Positions 31,990 to 40,770 of a DNA stretch of 64,000 nucleotides are shown here, piece after piece. The notes under the pieces were generated by a model. It saw only the letters and a list, made by a program, of their open reading frames with translations, had not been told where the DNA came from and made no database searches. Positions within the stretch are counted from its first letter, which is position 1. The number at the start of each line of letters is the position of its first letter. The translations under genes and the position numbers were made by a program. This DNA is from Verrucomicrobiota bacterium (lineage in GTDB: Bacteria; Verrucomicrobiota; Verrucomicrobiia; Limisphaerales; Pedosphaeraceae). The DNA lies in contig JAJPHR010000079.1 in assembly GCA_021325145.1 (NCBI GenBank), positions 62,001-126,000 of the forward strand. Reading direction: 5' to 3'.

Positions 31990-32355
31990 TTCCGGGGGGC
32001 GTTACAATCCGAAAGTGAGCAGAAAGTGAACTTCCCGAAGCGGCTCGGCCAGCCACAGCCGTACCGGCTCTACTGGCGGGCGCCGGGTTGACGGCAAGCC
32101 GCGCAGTCGGTTCAAGGACTTCTCCACATACTCGGCGGCGAAGAAGGAAGGCGACAAGTTGGCTGCCAACCTCGCAAAGGGAACTCAAGCTGCGGCGCTG
32201 TCTCCGGAGCAGGCCAGCGACGCCTTGGCCGCGCTCCAGCGGCTGCAACGCTTCTACGAGGCTACCGGCAGGAGGGTTACGCTGCTCGCGGGCATCTTCA
32301 AAAGCTGCGGGAGCCGCGAACGTCATCCAGCTCAAGGCTGAGCAAGCGCCACAGT
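31990..32355 (+). pseudogene. Frameshifted integrase-like N-terminal remnant
   Basis: In frame 1 (ending at the stop near 32,091) the sequence reads VNFPKRLGQPQPYRLYWRAP. From about 32,084 frame 2 continues as RVDGKPRSRFKDFSTYSAAKKEGDKLAANLAKGT and then LSPEQASDALAALQRLQRFYEATGRRVTLLAGIF, before breaking again near 32,300, where the third frame gives KAAGAANVIQLKAE. The joined peptide resembles the N-terminal arm of verrucomicrobial tyrosine-recombinase-like proteins, but the catalytic domain (R...HxxR...Y) is absent. It is a decayed fragment just downstream of tRNA-Lys. Assignment to the integrase family rests on pattern recall and position. Confidence 0.5.
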
Positions 32356-32604
32356 AGCCCCCCACCATCCGTCCGCTGGCGCGGGGGTGGAGCGGCTGGA
32401 TTATCTCAGTATTACGGTTGCCGGGCGCGCCCTTTTCCTTTGCCCGCCCTTGGGAGTTCCAACGCGCCCAACCCCGTAGCGTGCGAATACGACCCTTTAA
32501 AAACGCGCGCACCGGTCCCGCCAGGCTGCGCTGGAACCGCCTTGATCTGGCCTTGACCCGCCCCCGTCTGTCATAAGTGAGGGGATTGCGACGTCAAAAA
32601 TATT

Positions 32605-32633
32605 TGTCACCGTTTCGCAACTGGTCGCATCTA
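32605..32633 (+). promoter_or_regulatory. Candidate ECF-type promoter before the sigma factor gene
   Basis: TGTCACC (32,605-32,611), followed after 11 nt by GGTCGCATCTA (32,623-32,633), lies about 40 nt before the ATG at 32,670. This layout resembles autoregulated promoters of ECF sigma genes. It is a weak call, based on one site. The remaining sequence from 32,356 holds a GC-rich imperfect hairpin near 32,360-32,400 and no convincing gene. Confidence 0.3.
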
Positions 32634-32669
32634 CTTGATAGCTGCTAATGTTGTTTGCGGCGACCGAAA

Positions 32670-35282
32670 ATGAATACTCAAAGGCTTGAACACGATGCGC
32701 GAAGCCAGTCGGTACCAGACGCGGAACTAGCGCGCGCGGCCCAGCGTGGTGACAAGCGAGCATTCGTTGAGATCGTGGCACGGCACCAGGCCATGGTATG
32801 TGGAATCGCTTTGGGAATCCTGGCTGACTTCGCCGCGAGCGAGGACGTTGGCCAGGAGGCGTTTTTAACCGCTTGGCGTAAAATTCATGAATTAAGGGAA
32901 CCAGCCCGGCTGAGGGCATGGCTTGCTCAAATTGCGCGCAATGCCGCTTTGGGGCACCGTCGCTCAAGCAAACCGCATGATCCGCTGGATGAAGGACTCG
33001 AACTCTCAGATGGGTCTCCCACTCCAAGTGAGGCAGCCGCCACCGAGGAGGAAGCCATGTTGGTTCGCCAGTCGCTTGCCAAGCTGCCCGAGGGCTATCG
33101 CTTGCCGCTGGTCCTCTATTATACCGAAGGACAGTCAGTCCGGGCTGTGGCGGAGACGCTTGGCATCAGTGAAGACGCGGTAAAGCAGCGCCTCGCCCGC
33201 GGCCGGGAAATGTGCCGCGACCGGATTTCTGGCCTGATTGAAACCGTGCTGACGCACAAACGGCCGACCGCAATTCTCACTATGACTATAGCTGCGGCGA
33301 TTGGCGCACTGACAGCCCCTGCCGCTGTCGCGGCGACAGTTTTCGCCTCGAGCGCCGCCGCCAGCACGTCTGCCACCACCTCCGCCATCAAAACATTTTT
33401 GGCCACCGTTATGAGCTCCTCCAAAGGTTTCTTGATCGCTACGGCCATTGTCGCCGTCCTTTGTATTCCGATTGGTTATCAATTAAACACTTCGAGTGTC
33501 GTGCCCGTTGCGAAACTGCCCCCGGTGCCGGATGCGACACCGGCCTTGCCAACCAATCCACCCGCGAGCTTTGAAAGCAGCGCGCTGTTCGCGGAGTGGC
33601 GCGCGTTGCACGAACAATATGGAACCAACGCCCAGGCCATGCCCCTGCTGTATAAAGCCGTCAAGGACCTCAAGGATTCATTTCATCGCAAGGCACTGGG
33701 CGCGGCGTTGAGGACGGAATGGGCGCAGGTCGATCCGGCGGGTGGGTTGTCATTTTTTCTTTCGCCCGGCCACGGCAATGACGAGCGCCAGCAATTCTTC
33801 CGGGAATGGCTTTCCATTGACCCGCATGCGGCGGTCACGGGTCTCATGGGCTCGGGTGCAGAGTGGCTGGGGCTGGCGCATGATTGTCTGGGCGACATTG
33901 CTCATGCCGTGCCGGATCAAATCCCCGCCATTGTCTCACAATTACCCAAGGCGGAAAGCTTTTGGGATTACACCGTGCGCGATGCCTTTGCGGTTCTGGC
34001 CCAAGGCGGCATGGAGTCCGCGCGTCTCGCGGCGGAAAGTATCAGCGGTCCAAATCGCGACCAGGCGCTGGCTGGTGTTGCGAAGGCTTGGGGCCGGACT
34101 GATTTGAATGCGGCCATTAACTGGGCCAAAGGCTTGCCCGACGGCGCGGACCGGGATGAGATAATCCGCAATGCGTTGGTTGGAAAAGCCGGCGTGGACC
34201 CGGCCGCCGCACTGGACAATGTGAATCTCGTTCCCGAGGGTGGTCAGCAGATGTATTTTGCCAGCACCACGGGCGCGCGGGTTTTGAGTCAGGCCGCACA
34301 AACCGATTTCGATGCGACCGTCGCTTGGCTTTCAAGCCATCCAGGCCGGGTTGGCAACGAGGATTTAATGGGTCTGGCTGACCCCGTCACGAGCAGGCTC
34401 AACGCCGATCCCGCAGGCTTCCTGACGGCTCATGCGAACGACGGTTCCTTGAAGGTCTTACAGCCGGCCATCGGCAGCGCGTTGCTAAACGGTTCGGCCG
34501 GCGAACGCGGGGCGGTTTGGGATTGGCTCCAGAATCAGCCGGAAAGTGAGGAGGTTAAATCTTTGAAGACGCAGGTGTTGAACTCGGCGGCCTGGCAAGA
34601 CCCAATGTTGGCATTGAAGTTGGGCGGCAGTCTGCCAGACACGGCCGACGGCAACAAGGCAGTCCAGGATCTTGCGCGTACGATTTTCAACGGCGGCAGC
34701 ATGTTGGGACGGGTTGACCAGATGCTTGCCAACGCGCCGGACCGCATGCAAACCCCGTTGGTAGAGTCCGCCTTCAGCTTGCTCAGTTCCGACAACTTGA
34801 TTGACCCTCAGCCGTGGATTTCCAAACTGCAACTTTTACCGGAAGCGGACCGCGCCAAGGGCGTCGAGTCATTGGCAAAAGCTTGGGCCACTCAATCACC
34901 TGGCGACGCCGTTGCGTGGGCTGGCACGTTGCCAACCGCCGAAACGCAAAAGGCGGCCGCTGCAGGCATCGTTAACGGGTGGGCCACCAAGGACGCGCTG
35001 GGGGCAGCCGACTGGGTTTCTGCCATGCCTGCCGGGCCGGGCCGCGACCAAAGCACCGAAGCGCTGGTCATCGCCGCCGCGAACCAATATCCGCAACAAG
35101 CCTGGCAATGGGCCTTGAGCATAACCGACACCACCGAACGCGATCGTGCGGCCACGCAAGTAGTTCAAACCATGGCGGCGCGTGATCCGGCCACCGTACG
35201 CCAATGGATTGATTCCGGGCCATTCACAATGGACGTAAAACAGAAACTTTACTCCGCACTGCAAAATCCGGGGGCTCATTGA
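32670..35282 (+). CDS. ECF sigma factor fused to a membrane anchor and W-A helical-repeat domain
   Basis: The product is 870 residues (ATG at 32,670; a TTG five codons earlier is less likely). Residues about 20-75 are sigma region 2 (ELARAAQRGDKRAFVEIVARHQAMV...ASEDVGQEAFLTAWRKI) and about 138-185 are region 4 (LAKLPEGYRLPLVLYYTEGQSVRAVAETLGISEDAVKQRLARGREM). Two hydrophobic segments follow: AILTMTIAAAIGALTAPAAVAATVFA (about 200-226) and GFLIATAIVAVLCIPIGYQL (about 253-273). The remaining 590 residues are alpha-helical repeats of about 35-40 residues with the pattern WA..DP..A..W...LP......R..A, clearest at about 735-850. The layout predicts a sigma factor tethered to the membrane, with its repeats beyond it. 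No separate anti-sigma gene is adjacent. The next gene overlaps by 4 nt. Confidence 0.88.
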   Translation: MNTQRLEHDARSQSVPDAELARAAQRGDKRAFVEIVARHQAMVCGIALGILADFAASEDVGQEAFLTAWRKIHELREPARLRAWLAQIARNAALGHRRSSKPHDPLDEGLELSDGSPTPSEAAATEEEAMLVRQSLAKLPEGYRLPLVLYYTEGQSVRAVAETLGISEDAVKQRLARGREMCRDRISGLIETVLTHKRPTAILTMTIAAAIGALTAPAAVAATVFASSAAASTSATTSAIKTFLATVMSSSKGFLIATAIVAVLCIPIGYQLNTSSVVPVAKLPPVPDATPALPTNPPASFESSALFAEWRALHEQYGTNAQAMPLLYKAVKDLKDSFHRKALGAALRTEWAQVDPAGGLSFFLSPGHGNDERQQFFREWLSIDPHAAVTGLMGSGAEWLGLAHDCLGDIAHAVPDQIPAIVSQLPKAESFWDYTVRDAFAVLAQGGMESARLAAESISGPNRDQALAGVAKAWGRTDLNAAINWAKGLPDGADRDEIIRNALVGKAGVDPAAALDNVNLVPEGGQQMYFASTTGARVLSQAAQTDFDATVAWLSSHPGRVGNEDLMGLADPVTSRLNADPAGFLTAHANDGSLKVLQPAIGSALLNGSAGERGAVWDWLQNQPESEEVKSLKTQVLNSAAWQDPMLALKLGGSLPDTADGNKAVQDLARTIFNGGSMLGRVDQMLANAPDRMQTPLVESAFSLLSSDNLIDPQPWISKLQLLPEADRAKGVESLAKAWATQSPGDAVAWAGTLPTAETQKAAAAGIVNGWATKDALGAADWVSAMPAGPGRDQSTEALVIAAANQYPQQAWQWALSITDTTERDRAATQVVQTMAARDPATVRQWIDSGPFTMDVKQKLYSALQNPGAH

Positions 35283-36970
35283 ATTCTCCAGTAACAACCA
35301 GAGCACGTCGCATGAGAATAATTTCCAATCTGCGTGTGGTGGTGGTTTCAGCGATCATCGGCATCGGCACGGGATATGCCTTGAAATCCCACCACGTCTC
35401 TAATGCCCAAAGCAGCGTTGGGGAACCAATCGTCCACGCTCAAGCAACGTCCTCTACCGCCAGATCAAAAGGCAAAAGTGCTGGTTCGCAACCCGACGAT
35501 TCTCCACTAACCTCCCAATTGTCGCGTGATTTGTCCAGGTCGTCCCCACTGGATAAATGGTTTTATTGGATGAAGGCCCTGGAAAGCGCGCAGCCCGGAG
35601 ATTTTCCCCGTCTCGCCAGGCTCGCGCGCAATAATCCGGCCATCTGGCGTCTTGTGGTGAGTTGTTGGGTGGAGATGGCTCCGCGTCATCTCTTCGATAC
35701 GCTCGTATCCATTTCCAAATATGGTGGCGATCTGCCGGTCGACGAATTGGGACGCGCACTTTTTGATTCATGGCCAAAGCAAGATCCTGAAGCGGCAATC
35801 GCGGCCCTGAACACTACGGAAAACCTGGGCATGCGAGATATGTGGCGCATCCAAGTGGCCACCGCCGTGACGGACAATAATGCTGAACGCGGGCTGGAAT
35901 TGTTCTCGCAATGGCATCTGGAAAACATTGGCCCACGAATGGATGCCATCGATGCTTGGGCAGCGGCCGACCCGCAGCACGCCGCGGAATTTACTTTGGC
36001 CCACCCGAGCGGTTTTGTCTCGCAATCCGCCATGGACTCCATCGGCAAGATGTGGGCCAAAGCCGACCCGGAGGCGGCGCTGAAGTTTGCGATTTCGCAA
36101 CCGGGCGATCTCAGCTCCAGGCTCGCAACTACGGTCGTGAAAGAATGGGCGGGACAAAATCTCGAAGCGGCATCGGATTGGATTGCCGGCACAGATGACC
36201 GCATCCGCAATCGTCTCAGTCCCGCTCTCGTGGAAGCCTGGGCCGGCAAGGACGCGACTGATGCGTTGTCGTGGAGCTTGGATAATCTCCACGGGGCGCA
36301 GCTTGTCCAAGCCGTCACCAGCGTGATGAATGGTGCGGCGGCAAAGAATCCGGATGCGGCGGCGGCGATGGTGGCCGGGATGGAACCCTCACAGGCGCGT
36401 GCTGAAGCGGCCGGTGTCGTCGCCCAAAAATTGTTTCCTGCCTTTGGCTCATCGGATCCCGTAAAACCCGAAACTCTCTCCTGGTTGACCGGATTGGATG
36501 CACAATCCGTTAAACGGGTGATTGATCAAGTGTCATGGTCTTGGGCGAGAGCAGATTCAAGCAGCATGGCGAAGTTTCTCGCTTTAGCTCCCAATGACGA
36601 GGTGCCGGCGTATGCCGATTCCATTTTGGCACGGCAAATGGTGCGAACAACGCCCGTCGCGGCGTTGGATTGGGCTGCAACACTGCCGGAGGCTCGCGGC
36701 CTGACGGCGGGGGCGGCTGCCTTTGCGGAATGGCAGCAATCGCAACCCGACGCCGCGATGCAATGGATGGGCAACCTTCCAGCGACGGATCCGCGTCGTC
36801 AGCCGTTTTTCGAAAGCATGGTTCATTCGCTGGCGTATTCAGCCCAAGGCGCAGAACAGCTCTCGGCAATGTCCGCGGCAGATCAGGTGGCGGCGCAGAG
36901 CGTGATCGCTAAGATGTCACTTCCGGAGAACACGCGCGCTCGACTCCTGGATTCCCTGAAGCCTCGATGA
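35279..36970 (+). CDS. Membrane-anchored W-A helical-repeat protein
   Basis: The product is 563 residues from a TTG start that overlaps the sigma gene stop (TTGA); an ATG eleven codons on (35,312) is the alternative. A basic N-terminus (RARRMR) precedes one transmembrane segment (VVVVSAIIGIGTGYAL, about residues 19-35). A linker is followed by about a dozen helical repeats of the same type as those in the upstream sigma protein (for example SIGKMWAKADPEAALKFAISQPG, VKEWAGQNLEAASDWIAG, LVEAWAGKDATDALSWSLDN, AALDWAATLPEARGL). There is no enzymatic motif. The shared repeats and overlap suggest that the two proteins interact or sense the same thing; this is inference. Confidence 0.8.
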   Translation: MNSPVTTRARRMRIISNLRVVVVSAIIGIGTGYALKSHHVSNAQSSVGEPIVHAQATSSTARSKGKSAGSQPDDSPLTSQLSRDLSRSSPLDKWFYWMKALESAQPGDFPRLARLARNNPAIWRLVVSCWVEMAPRHLFDTLVSISKYGGDLPVDELGRALFDSWPKQDPEAAIAALNTTENLGMRDMWRIQVATAVTDNNAERGLELFSQWHLENIGPRMDAIDAWAAADPQHAAEFTLAHPSGFVSQSAMDSIGKMWAKADPEAALKFAISQPGDLSSRLATTVVKEWAGQNLEAASDWIAGTDDRIRNRLSPALVEAWAGKDATDALSWSLDNLHGAQLVQAVTSVMNGAAAKNPDAAAAMVAGMEPSQARAEAAGVVAQKLFPAFGSSDPVKPETLSWLTGLDAQSVKRVIDQVSWSWARADSSSMAKFLALAPNDEVPAYADSILARQMVRTTPVAALDWAATLPEARGLTAGAAAFAEWQQSQPDAAMQWMGNLPATDPRRQPFFESMVHSLAYSAQGAEQLSAMSAADQVAAQSVIAKMSLPENTRARLLDSLKPR

Positions 36971-37035
36971 AATTCCATCCCTTTTGCTGGCGCAAATTTC
37001 CTCGATCTTTTCCAAATGAAAAACGTTTAACAAAT

Positions 37036-37794
37036 ATGACACATGCAATTCCCAGCCGTACCAAATGCATTCGCGGGTTCACCTTGGTGGAATTATTGGT
37101 GGTAATGGCGATCATTGCCATTTTGGCAGGGTTGGTTTTAACGACGTTGGGGCGCGCAAAGAATTCCGCCAGCAAGGTGACCGACATCAACAATCTCAGG
37201 CAGATCATGATCGCGGTTCACGCCTTTGCTTCGGATAACAATGACATCCCACCGCAACCGAACTGGGACAATGGCGGTCACATAGGCGGTTACGGGGATT
37301 TTACGAATGCGGGCTGGCTTTATACGCCGGACTTGACTGCTACCGGCACGAATCGATTCAAAGCGCAAACCGGAGTCCTGTGGTCCTCCTTGGGCAATCC
37401 CAAGTTGTATCTGTGTCCCATGGACAAGCCCGAAAAAGCGGTGTACTCCGCCCATGACGGGCAGGTGGAGCAGCGGGCACAACAACTGTCCAGCTACGCG
37501 ATGAACGGCGCCGTGGTCGGTTTCATGAAAATACTTCCCACACCGGTCAAACTGTCGAGCTTGCAACCGGACGATTGCGCGTTCTGGGAAACCGACGAGA
37601 CCGAGCCGTATTATTTCAATGATGGTGCCAATAATCCCGGCGAAGGCGTCAGCGCGCGGCATTTGCAGGGTGCCATCCAGGCTTCCTTCAGTGGCACAGT
37701 TGACTACGTCAAGTTCGACAAATGGTATGAGGCCGAGTCTGATCCCAAAAAGAACCGGCTGTGGTGTTATCCCGACAGCGACAATGGCCGGTGA
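37036..37794 (+). CDS. Type II secretion/type IV pilus-like pseudopilin
   Basis: The N-terminus has a prepilin peptidase site: IRG, then FTLVELLVVMAIIAILAGLVLTTLG, cleaved between Gly and Phe, with the conserved Glu at +5. The body (about 250 residues) has the CPMDKPEKAVYSAHDG and FWETDETEPYYFNDGANNPGEGVSARHLQGA pattern common to verrucomicrobial pseudopilins. I use MTHAIPSRTK (252 residues); an ATG at 36,967 overlaps the previous stop (ATGA) and would give a 36-residue leader, so translation may be coupled. Many such pseudopilin genes occur per verrucomicrobial genome and most lack known substrates. Here it lies in the sigma/repeat operon. Confidence 0.88.
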   Translation: MTHAIPSRTKCIRGFTLVELLVVMAIIAILAGLVLTTLGRAKNSASKVTDINNLRQIMIAVHAFASDNNDIPPQPNWDNGGHIGGYGDFTNAGWLYTPDLTATGTNRFKAQTGVLWSSLGNPKLYLCPMDKPEKAVYSAHDGQVEQRAQQLSSYAMNGAVVGFMKILPTPVKLSSLQPDDCAFWETDETEPYYFNDGANNPGEGVSARHLQGAIQASFSGTVDYVKFDKWYEAESDPKKNRLWCYPDSDNGR

Positions 37795-37819
37795 ACGGGC
37801 GAACCACCTCAAAAAAGAA

Positions 37820-39094
37820 ATGGTGAAGAATAAAAGTCTATTCTGGACGGTGGTTTCAGTTTTAGTCCTCGGGGTGGCATGCGGGTTGTATATGTGGCTA
37901 TGGAGGCCACAAACCATAGTTTTGGCCGACGGCAGCCGTTTGACCCTTCTTGGCGTTACGTACGGCAAGCACCATGCTTTCAAGACCAAAGATGATAAAG
38001 GCCGGACGATTCGAGGGCACCCGCTGGATACGACGAATAATTCGATTTGCGTCTGGGTGAAACAAAAACACAAACCGAATAGTACGCCGCAATATCAATT
38101 GCGAGCGTATGATGCCGCCAACACCTCCTGCGCCAGCAGCTCCGGTATCACCATTGGCAATGGGCCGCTTTGGAGCGAGGCCGAACTTGCCGGCATTTTA
38201 ATCGAGGCGTTTCCTCGGCGTGGCTGGAGGGTTCATATCCGTGCTCAGGCATGGTCTCAGCAAACCGGAATGCCGGAACAGAGCAAGGGAGAATTTGTCA
38301 TCCCAAATCCTGCCCGGCGCGAGCGTTTTCCCGCCTGGGTGTCTTCAGCGCTTCCCGATACACAGCCGGCTGACGATCTGGACGTTACACTGACCCGTTT
38401 GGACCGCAGCGTGGATTTGAACAATTCCGGAGCCGTGCGAACAAAATCCGGCGATCTCAGTAATAAGGCGGTCCTGGCGATATTTCACACCGAACAGAAC
38501 GGCAGCGCCATCACCAATTGGCAGCCGGTTCAAATCGAAACCACCGATGCGACCGGCAACCGCACGGTAAACTTTGTTTGGAGCACTGCGTTAGAAAATG
38601 GCGACAATTCGGTAAACTACCAGTGGGGACTTTGGCCCGACGAACCCGCCTGGAAATTACGCGTGGAGATGTCGCGCTCGTCCGGTTTTAACCGTGATGA
38701 GATATGGTCGCCTTCGGGCCTTTCCCTTACTCCGGGTGATATCAATGACCTTTGGCGTAACGACAGGAAAATGCAGCCGATTGCTGAAACCACGATCGAT
38801 GACCACCACATACAATTGTTCCCGATCATTCAAATCGCGCCGGATCAAGTCCATCAGACGGGTGACATAGAAGCAGTTTTTCGAATCCATTTAGACCCTT
38901 CACCGGAAGGCATGCGACTGACTATCATAAAAATAACGGACGAACGAAACCAACCTGTTGAATTCCAGAACTGGGGATGGGGCGGCGGCGATTATCGCTT
39001 TGGCCTTAAAAAGATGGGCAACACAAGGACAATCAACCTCACCCTGGCGCTGCACCACAGCCGCTATGTGGAATTTACGGCCAAACCGAAATGA
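37820..39094 (+). CDS. Membrane-anchored protein of unknown function
   Basis: The product is 425 residues from MVKNKSLFWTV; an in-frame ATG at 37,784 would add twelve residues and overlap the pseudopilin gene. A single N-terminal membrane helix (LFWTVVSVLVLGVACGLYMWLW) leaves about 400 residues outside. The exterior part starts with a beta-strand segment TIVLADGSRLTLLGVTYGKHH, seen in other verrucomicrobial proteins with the same anchor layout, and continues as mixed beta (WGLWPDEPAWKLRVEMSR; FPIIQIAPDQVHQTGD). No catalytic motif is seen. It is the last gene of the four-gene set. Confidence 0.72.
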   Translation: MVKNKSLFWTVVSVLVLGVACGLYMWLWRPQTIVLADGSRLTLLGVTYGKHHAFKTKDDKGRTIRGHPLDTTNNSICVWVKQKHKPNSTPQYQLRAYDAANTSCASSSGITIGNGPLWSEAELAGILIEAFPRRGWRVHIRAQAWSQQTGMPEQSKGEFVIPNPARRERFPAWVSSALPDTQPADDLDVTLTRLDRSVDLNNSGAVRTKSGDLSNKAVLAIFHTEQNGSAITNWQPVQIETTDATGNRTVNFVWSTALENGDNSVNYQWGLWPDEPAWKLRVEMSRSSGFNRDEIWSPSGLSLTPGDINDLWRNDRKMQPIAETTIDDHHIQLFPIIQIAPDQVHQTGDIEAVFRIHLDPSPEGMRLTIIKITDERNQPVEFQNWGWGGGDYRFGLKKMGNTRTINLTLALHHSRYVEFTAKPK

Positions 39095-39393
39095 GACATG
39101 CGTTCTTTTTTTTATCAAGGCAACGACCAAGCAATTAGTGAACTTGAACGAGTCCGCGCTCGCCATTCCGCAATGGGGCGGTCGGAGGTATCTCATGGGA
39201 GCCGTTTTTACGCCGTCACAGGATGATTTCCCCAGTTTTGGCGGGCAGGGCTCGCCGTACTAATTAGCGACTAAGAACGCGCGGGTACCCAATCGAGCGA
39301 GCTTCCGGCGGTACGGATATTCTCAACTTCGTCCTCGATCACCGACCGCACTGCATTCAGCAAAGAACGGCAGCACTCAAGGAGTGGCGGGCT
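39095..39393. other. Gap between convergent genes, no gene identified
   Basis: This 299-nt stretch lies between the ends of the anchored protein gene (plus) and the NtrC-type regulator (minus). A short T-run (TTCTTTTTTTTATC) follows the plus-strand stop by about 15 nt, without a clear stem. On the minus strand the regulator's frame stays open for 40 codons beyond its TGA stop, to 39,271. Confidence 0.5.
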
Positions 39394-40758
39394 TCAATCC
39401 ATTCCAAACCGCTTGCGCATCCGGTAAAGTGTCGCCCGATCAATCCCCAAAATTTCGGAAGCCTCGGTCATGCCCGGTGTGCGCTCCAGGACCTTGCGCA
39501 AATGCAATTCCTCGATCTTTTGCATGGTAATCGCCGAACCGATTTGCTGTTGGCCATCGCTGGCAATTGTTCCGGCAGTTGGTAAACCGCGCAGTTCCGC
39601 AGGCAAATCCTCGGCCACGAGTTCGTTGCCCCGGGCCAGGATGACTGCGCGTTCAATCGCATTGCGCAGTTCGCGAAGGTTGCCAGGCCATGGATAGGCC
39701 GCAATGCAAGCCATCGCTTCCTTGGAAAAGCCTTTGAGACGGCGGCCACACTGGGCGGCAAAATATTTGAGATAGTGCTCGGCAAAGCGAAGCAGATCGT
39801 CCTGTCGCTCGCGCAACGGGGGCATCACCACGGTGATGACGTTCAAACGAAAATAGAGATCTTCCCGAAAGGCACCTTCGGCCAGGCTCTTTTTTAAGTC
39901 GCGATTCGTGGCGGCGATGACGCGCATATCAGCGTGGCGCGTGATGTTTTCCCCCACCCGCTCGTATTCGCGTTCCTGCAATAGACGAAGCAGCTTGGGT
40001 TGAATATCCATCGGCAGGTCGCCAATTTCGTCCAGAAAGAGAGTTCCACCCGCGGCGGCTTTGACCTTGCCCCAATGGTCCTTAACCGCCCCGGTAAATG
40101 ATCCTTTGGCGTGGCCGAATAACGCGCTTTCCAGCAATTCCTTGGACAGGCTGGCGCAGCTCACGGTCACGAAGGGCTTGTCTGATAGCGGGCTTTGCTG
40201 ATGAACGGCACGGGCGGCGATGCTTTTGCCGGTGCCGTTTTCACCGCAGATGAGAATGGAGGCCGACGTCTTGGCGGCTCGCAGTAACACATCCATTACC
40301 TCGCGCATGGCCGGCGTGGTGAATTCGAGAATCGGATCGACGCTCTGTGCCTTGCTCTCCTGGACTTCCTGTTCCAGCCGCTCAATGTTCTGGCTTAATT
40401 GATGAAAACGTTGCACGCGGGCGAGTACGAGGTGGAACTGTTCCCGCGTGAATGGCTTTTCCAGGAAGTCCATGGCGCCCCGCCGCATGGCGTCCACCGC
40501 GGTTTTTACATTGCCTTGCGCCGTGAACATGACCACCGGCAAACGGGGCTGGTCCTTGAGGATTTGCTCGAGGAGATCAAGGCCGTTCTCCTCGCGCAGA
40601 TGAAGATCCAGCAATACCGCATTAAATTCTCCCGCCCTTAACGAGGCCAGAGCCACTTCACCACAATCCGCGCCTTCCGCATAATTACCGGTGCCGTCGA
40701 TCATCAGGCAGGTCGCATCCCGGAATATTTTGTTGTCGTCAATGACCAAAAAGTTCAT
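39394..40758 (-). CDS. Sigma-54-dependent response regulator (NtrC family)
   Basis: The product is 454 residues. The receiver domain (residues 1-120) has the acidic pair VIDDN and the phospho-acceptor Asp in AVLLDLHL, with VMFTA and the KP lysine (LEKPF). The AAA+ domain has Walker A GENGTGKS (about 172), the sigma-54-contact loop GSFTGA in place of GAFTGA, Walker B GGTLFLDEIG, and the arginine-finger region. The C-terminal Fis-type helix-turn-helix ends TEASEILGIDRATLYRMRKRFGMD. It activates sigma-54 promoters by remodelling the closed complex. It is the third gene of an operon with two kinases, 12 nt after the second. Confidence 0.95.
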   Translation of the reverse strand: MNFLVIDDNKIFRDATCLMIDGTGNYAEGADCGEVALASLRAGEFNAVLLDLHLREENGLDLLEQILKDQPRLPVVMFTAQGNVKTAVDAMRRGAMDFLEKPFTREQFHLVLARVQRFHQLSQNIERLEQEVQESKAQSVDPILEFTTPAMREVMDVLLRAAKTSASILICGENGTGKSIAARAVHQQSPLSDKPFVTVSCASLSKELLESALFGHAKGSFTGAVKDHWGKVKAAAGGTLFLDEIGDLPMDIQPKLLRLLQEREYERVGENITRHADMRVIAATNRDLKKSLAEGAFREDLYFRLNVITVVMPPLRERQDDLLRFAEHYLKYFAAQCGRRLKGFSKEAMACIAAYPWPGNLRELRNAIERAVILARGNELVAEDLPAELRGLPTAGTIASDGQQQIGSAITMQKIEELHLRKVLERTPGMTEASEILGIDRATLYRMRKRFGMD

Positions 40759-40770
40759 GGGTAATTCAAT

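Noticed and set aside
32497-33027. Minus-strand frame of 176 codons upstream of the sigma gene
   Set aside because: More than half lies antisense to the sigma region 2 coding sequence and the rest in GC-rich intergenic DNA.
39095-39263. Plus-strand frame ending GGQGSPY after the anchored protein gene
   Set aside because: It overlaps the end of the previous gene in another frame and lacks a start or supporting signal.
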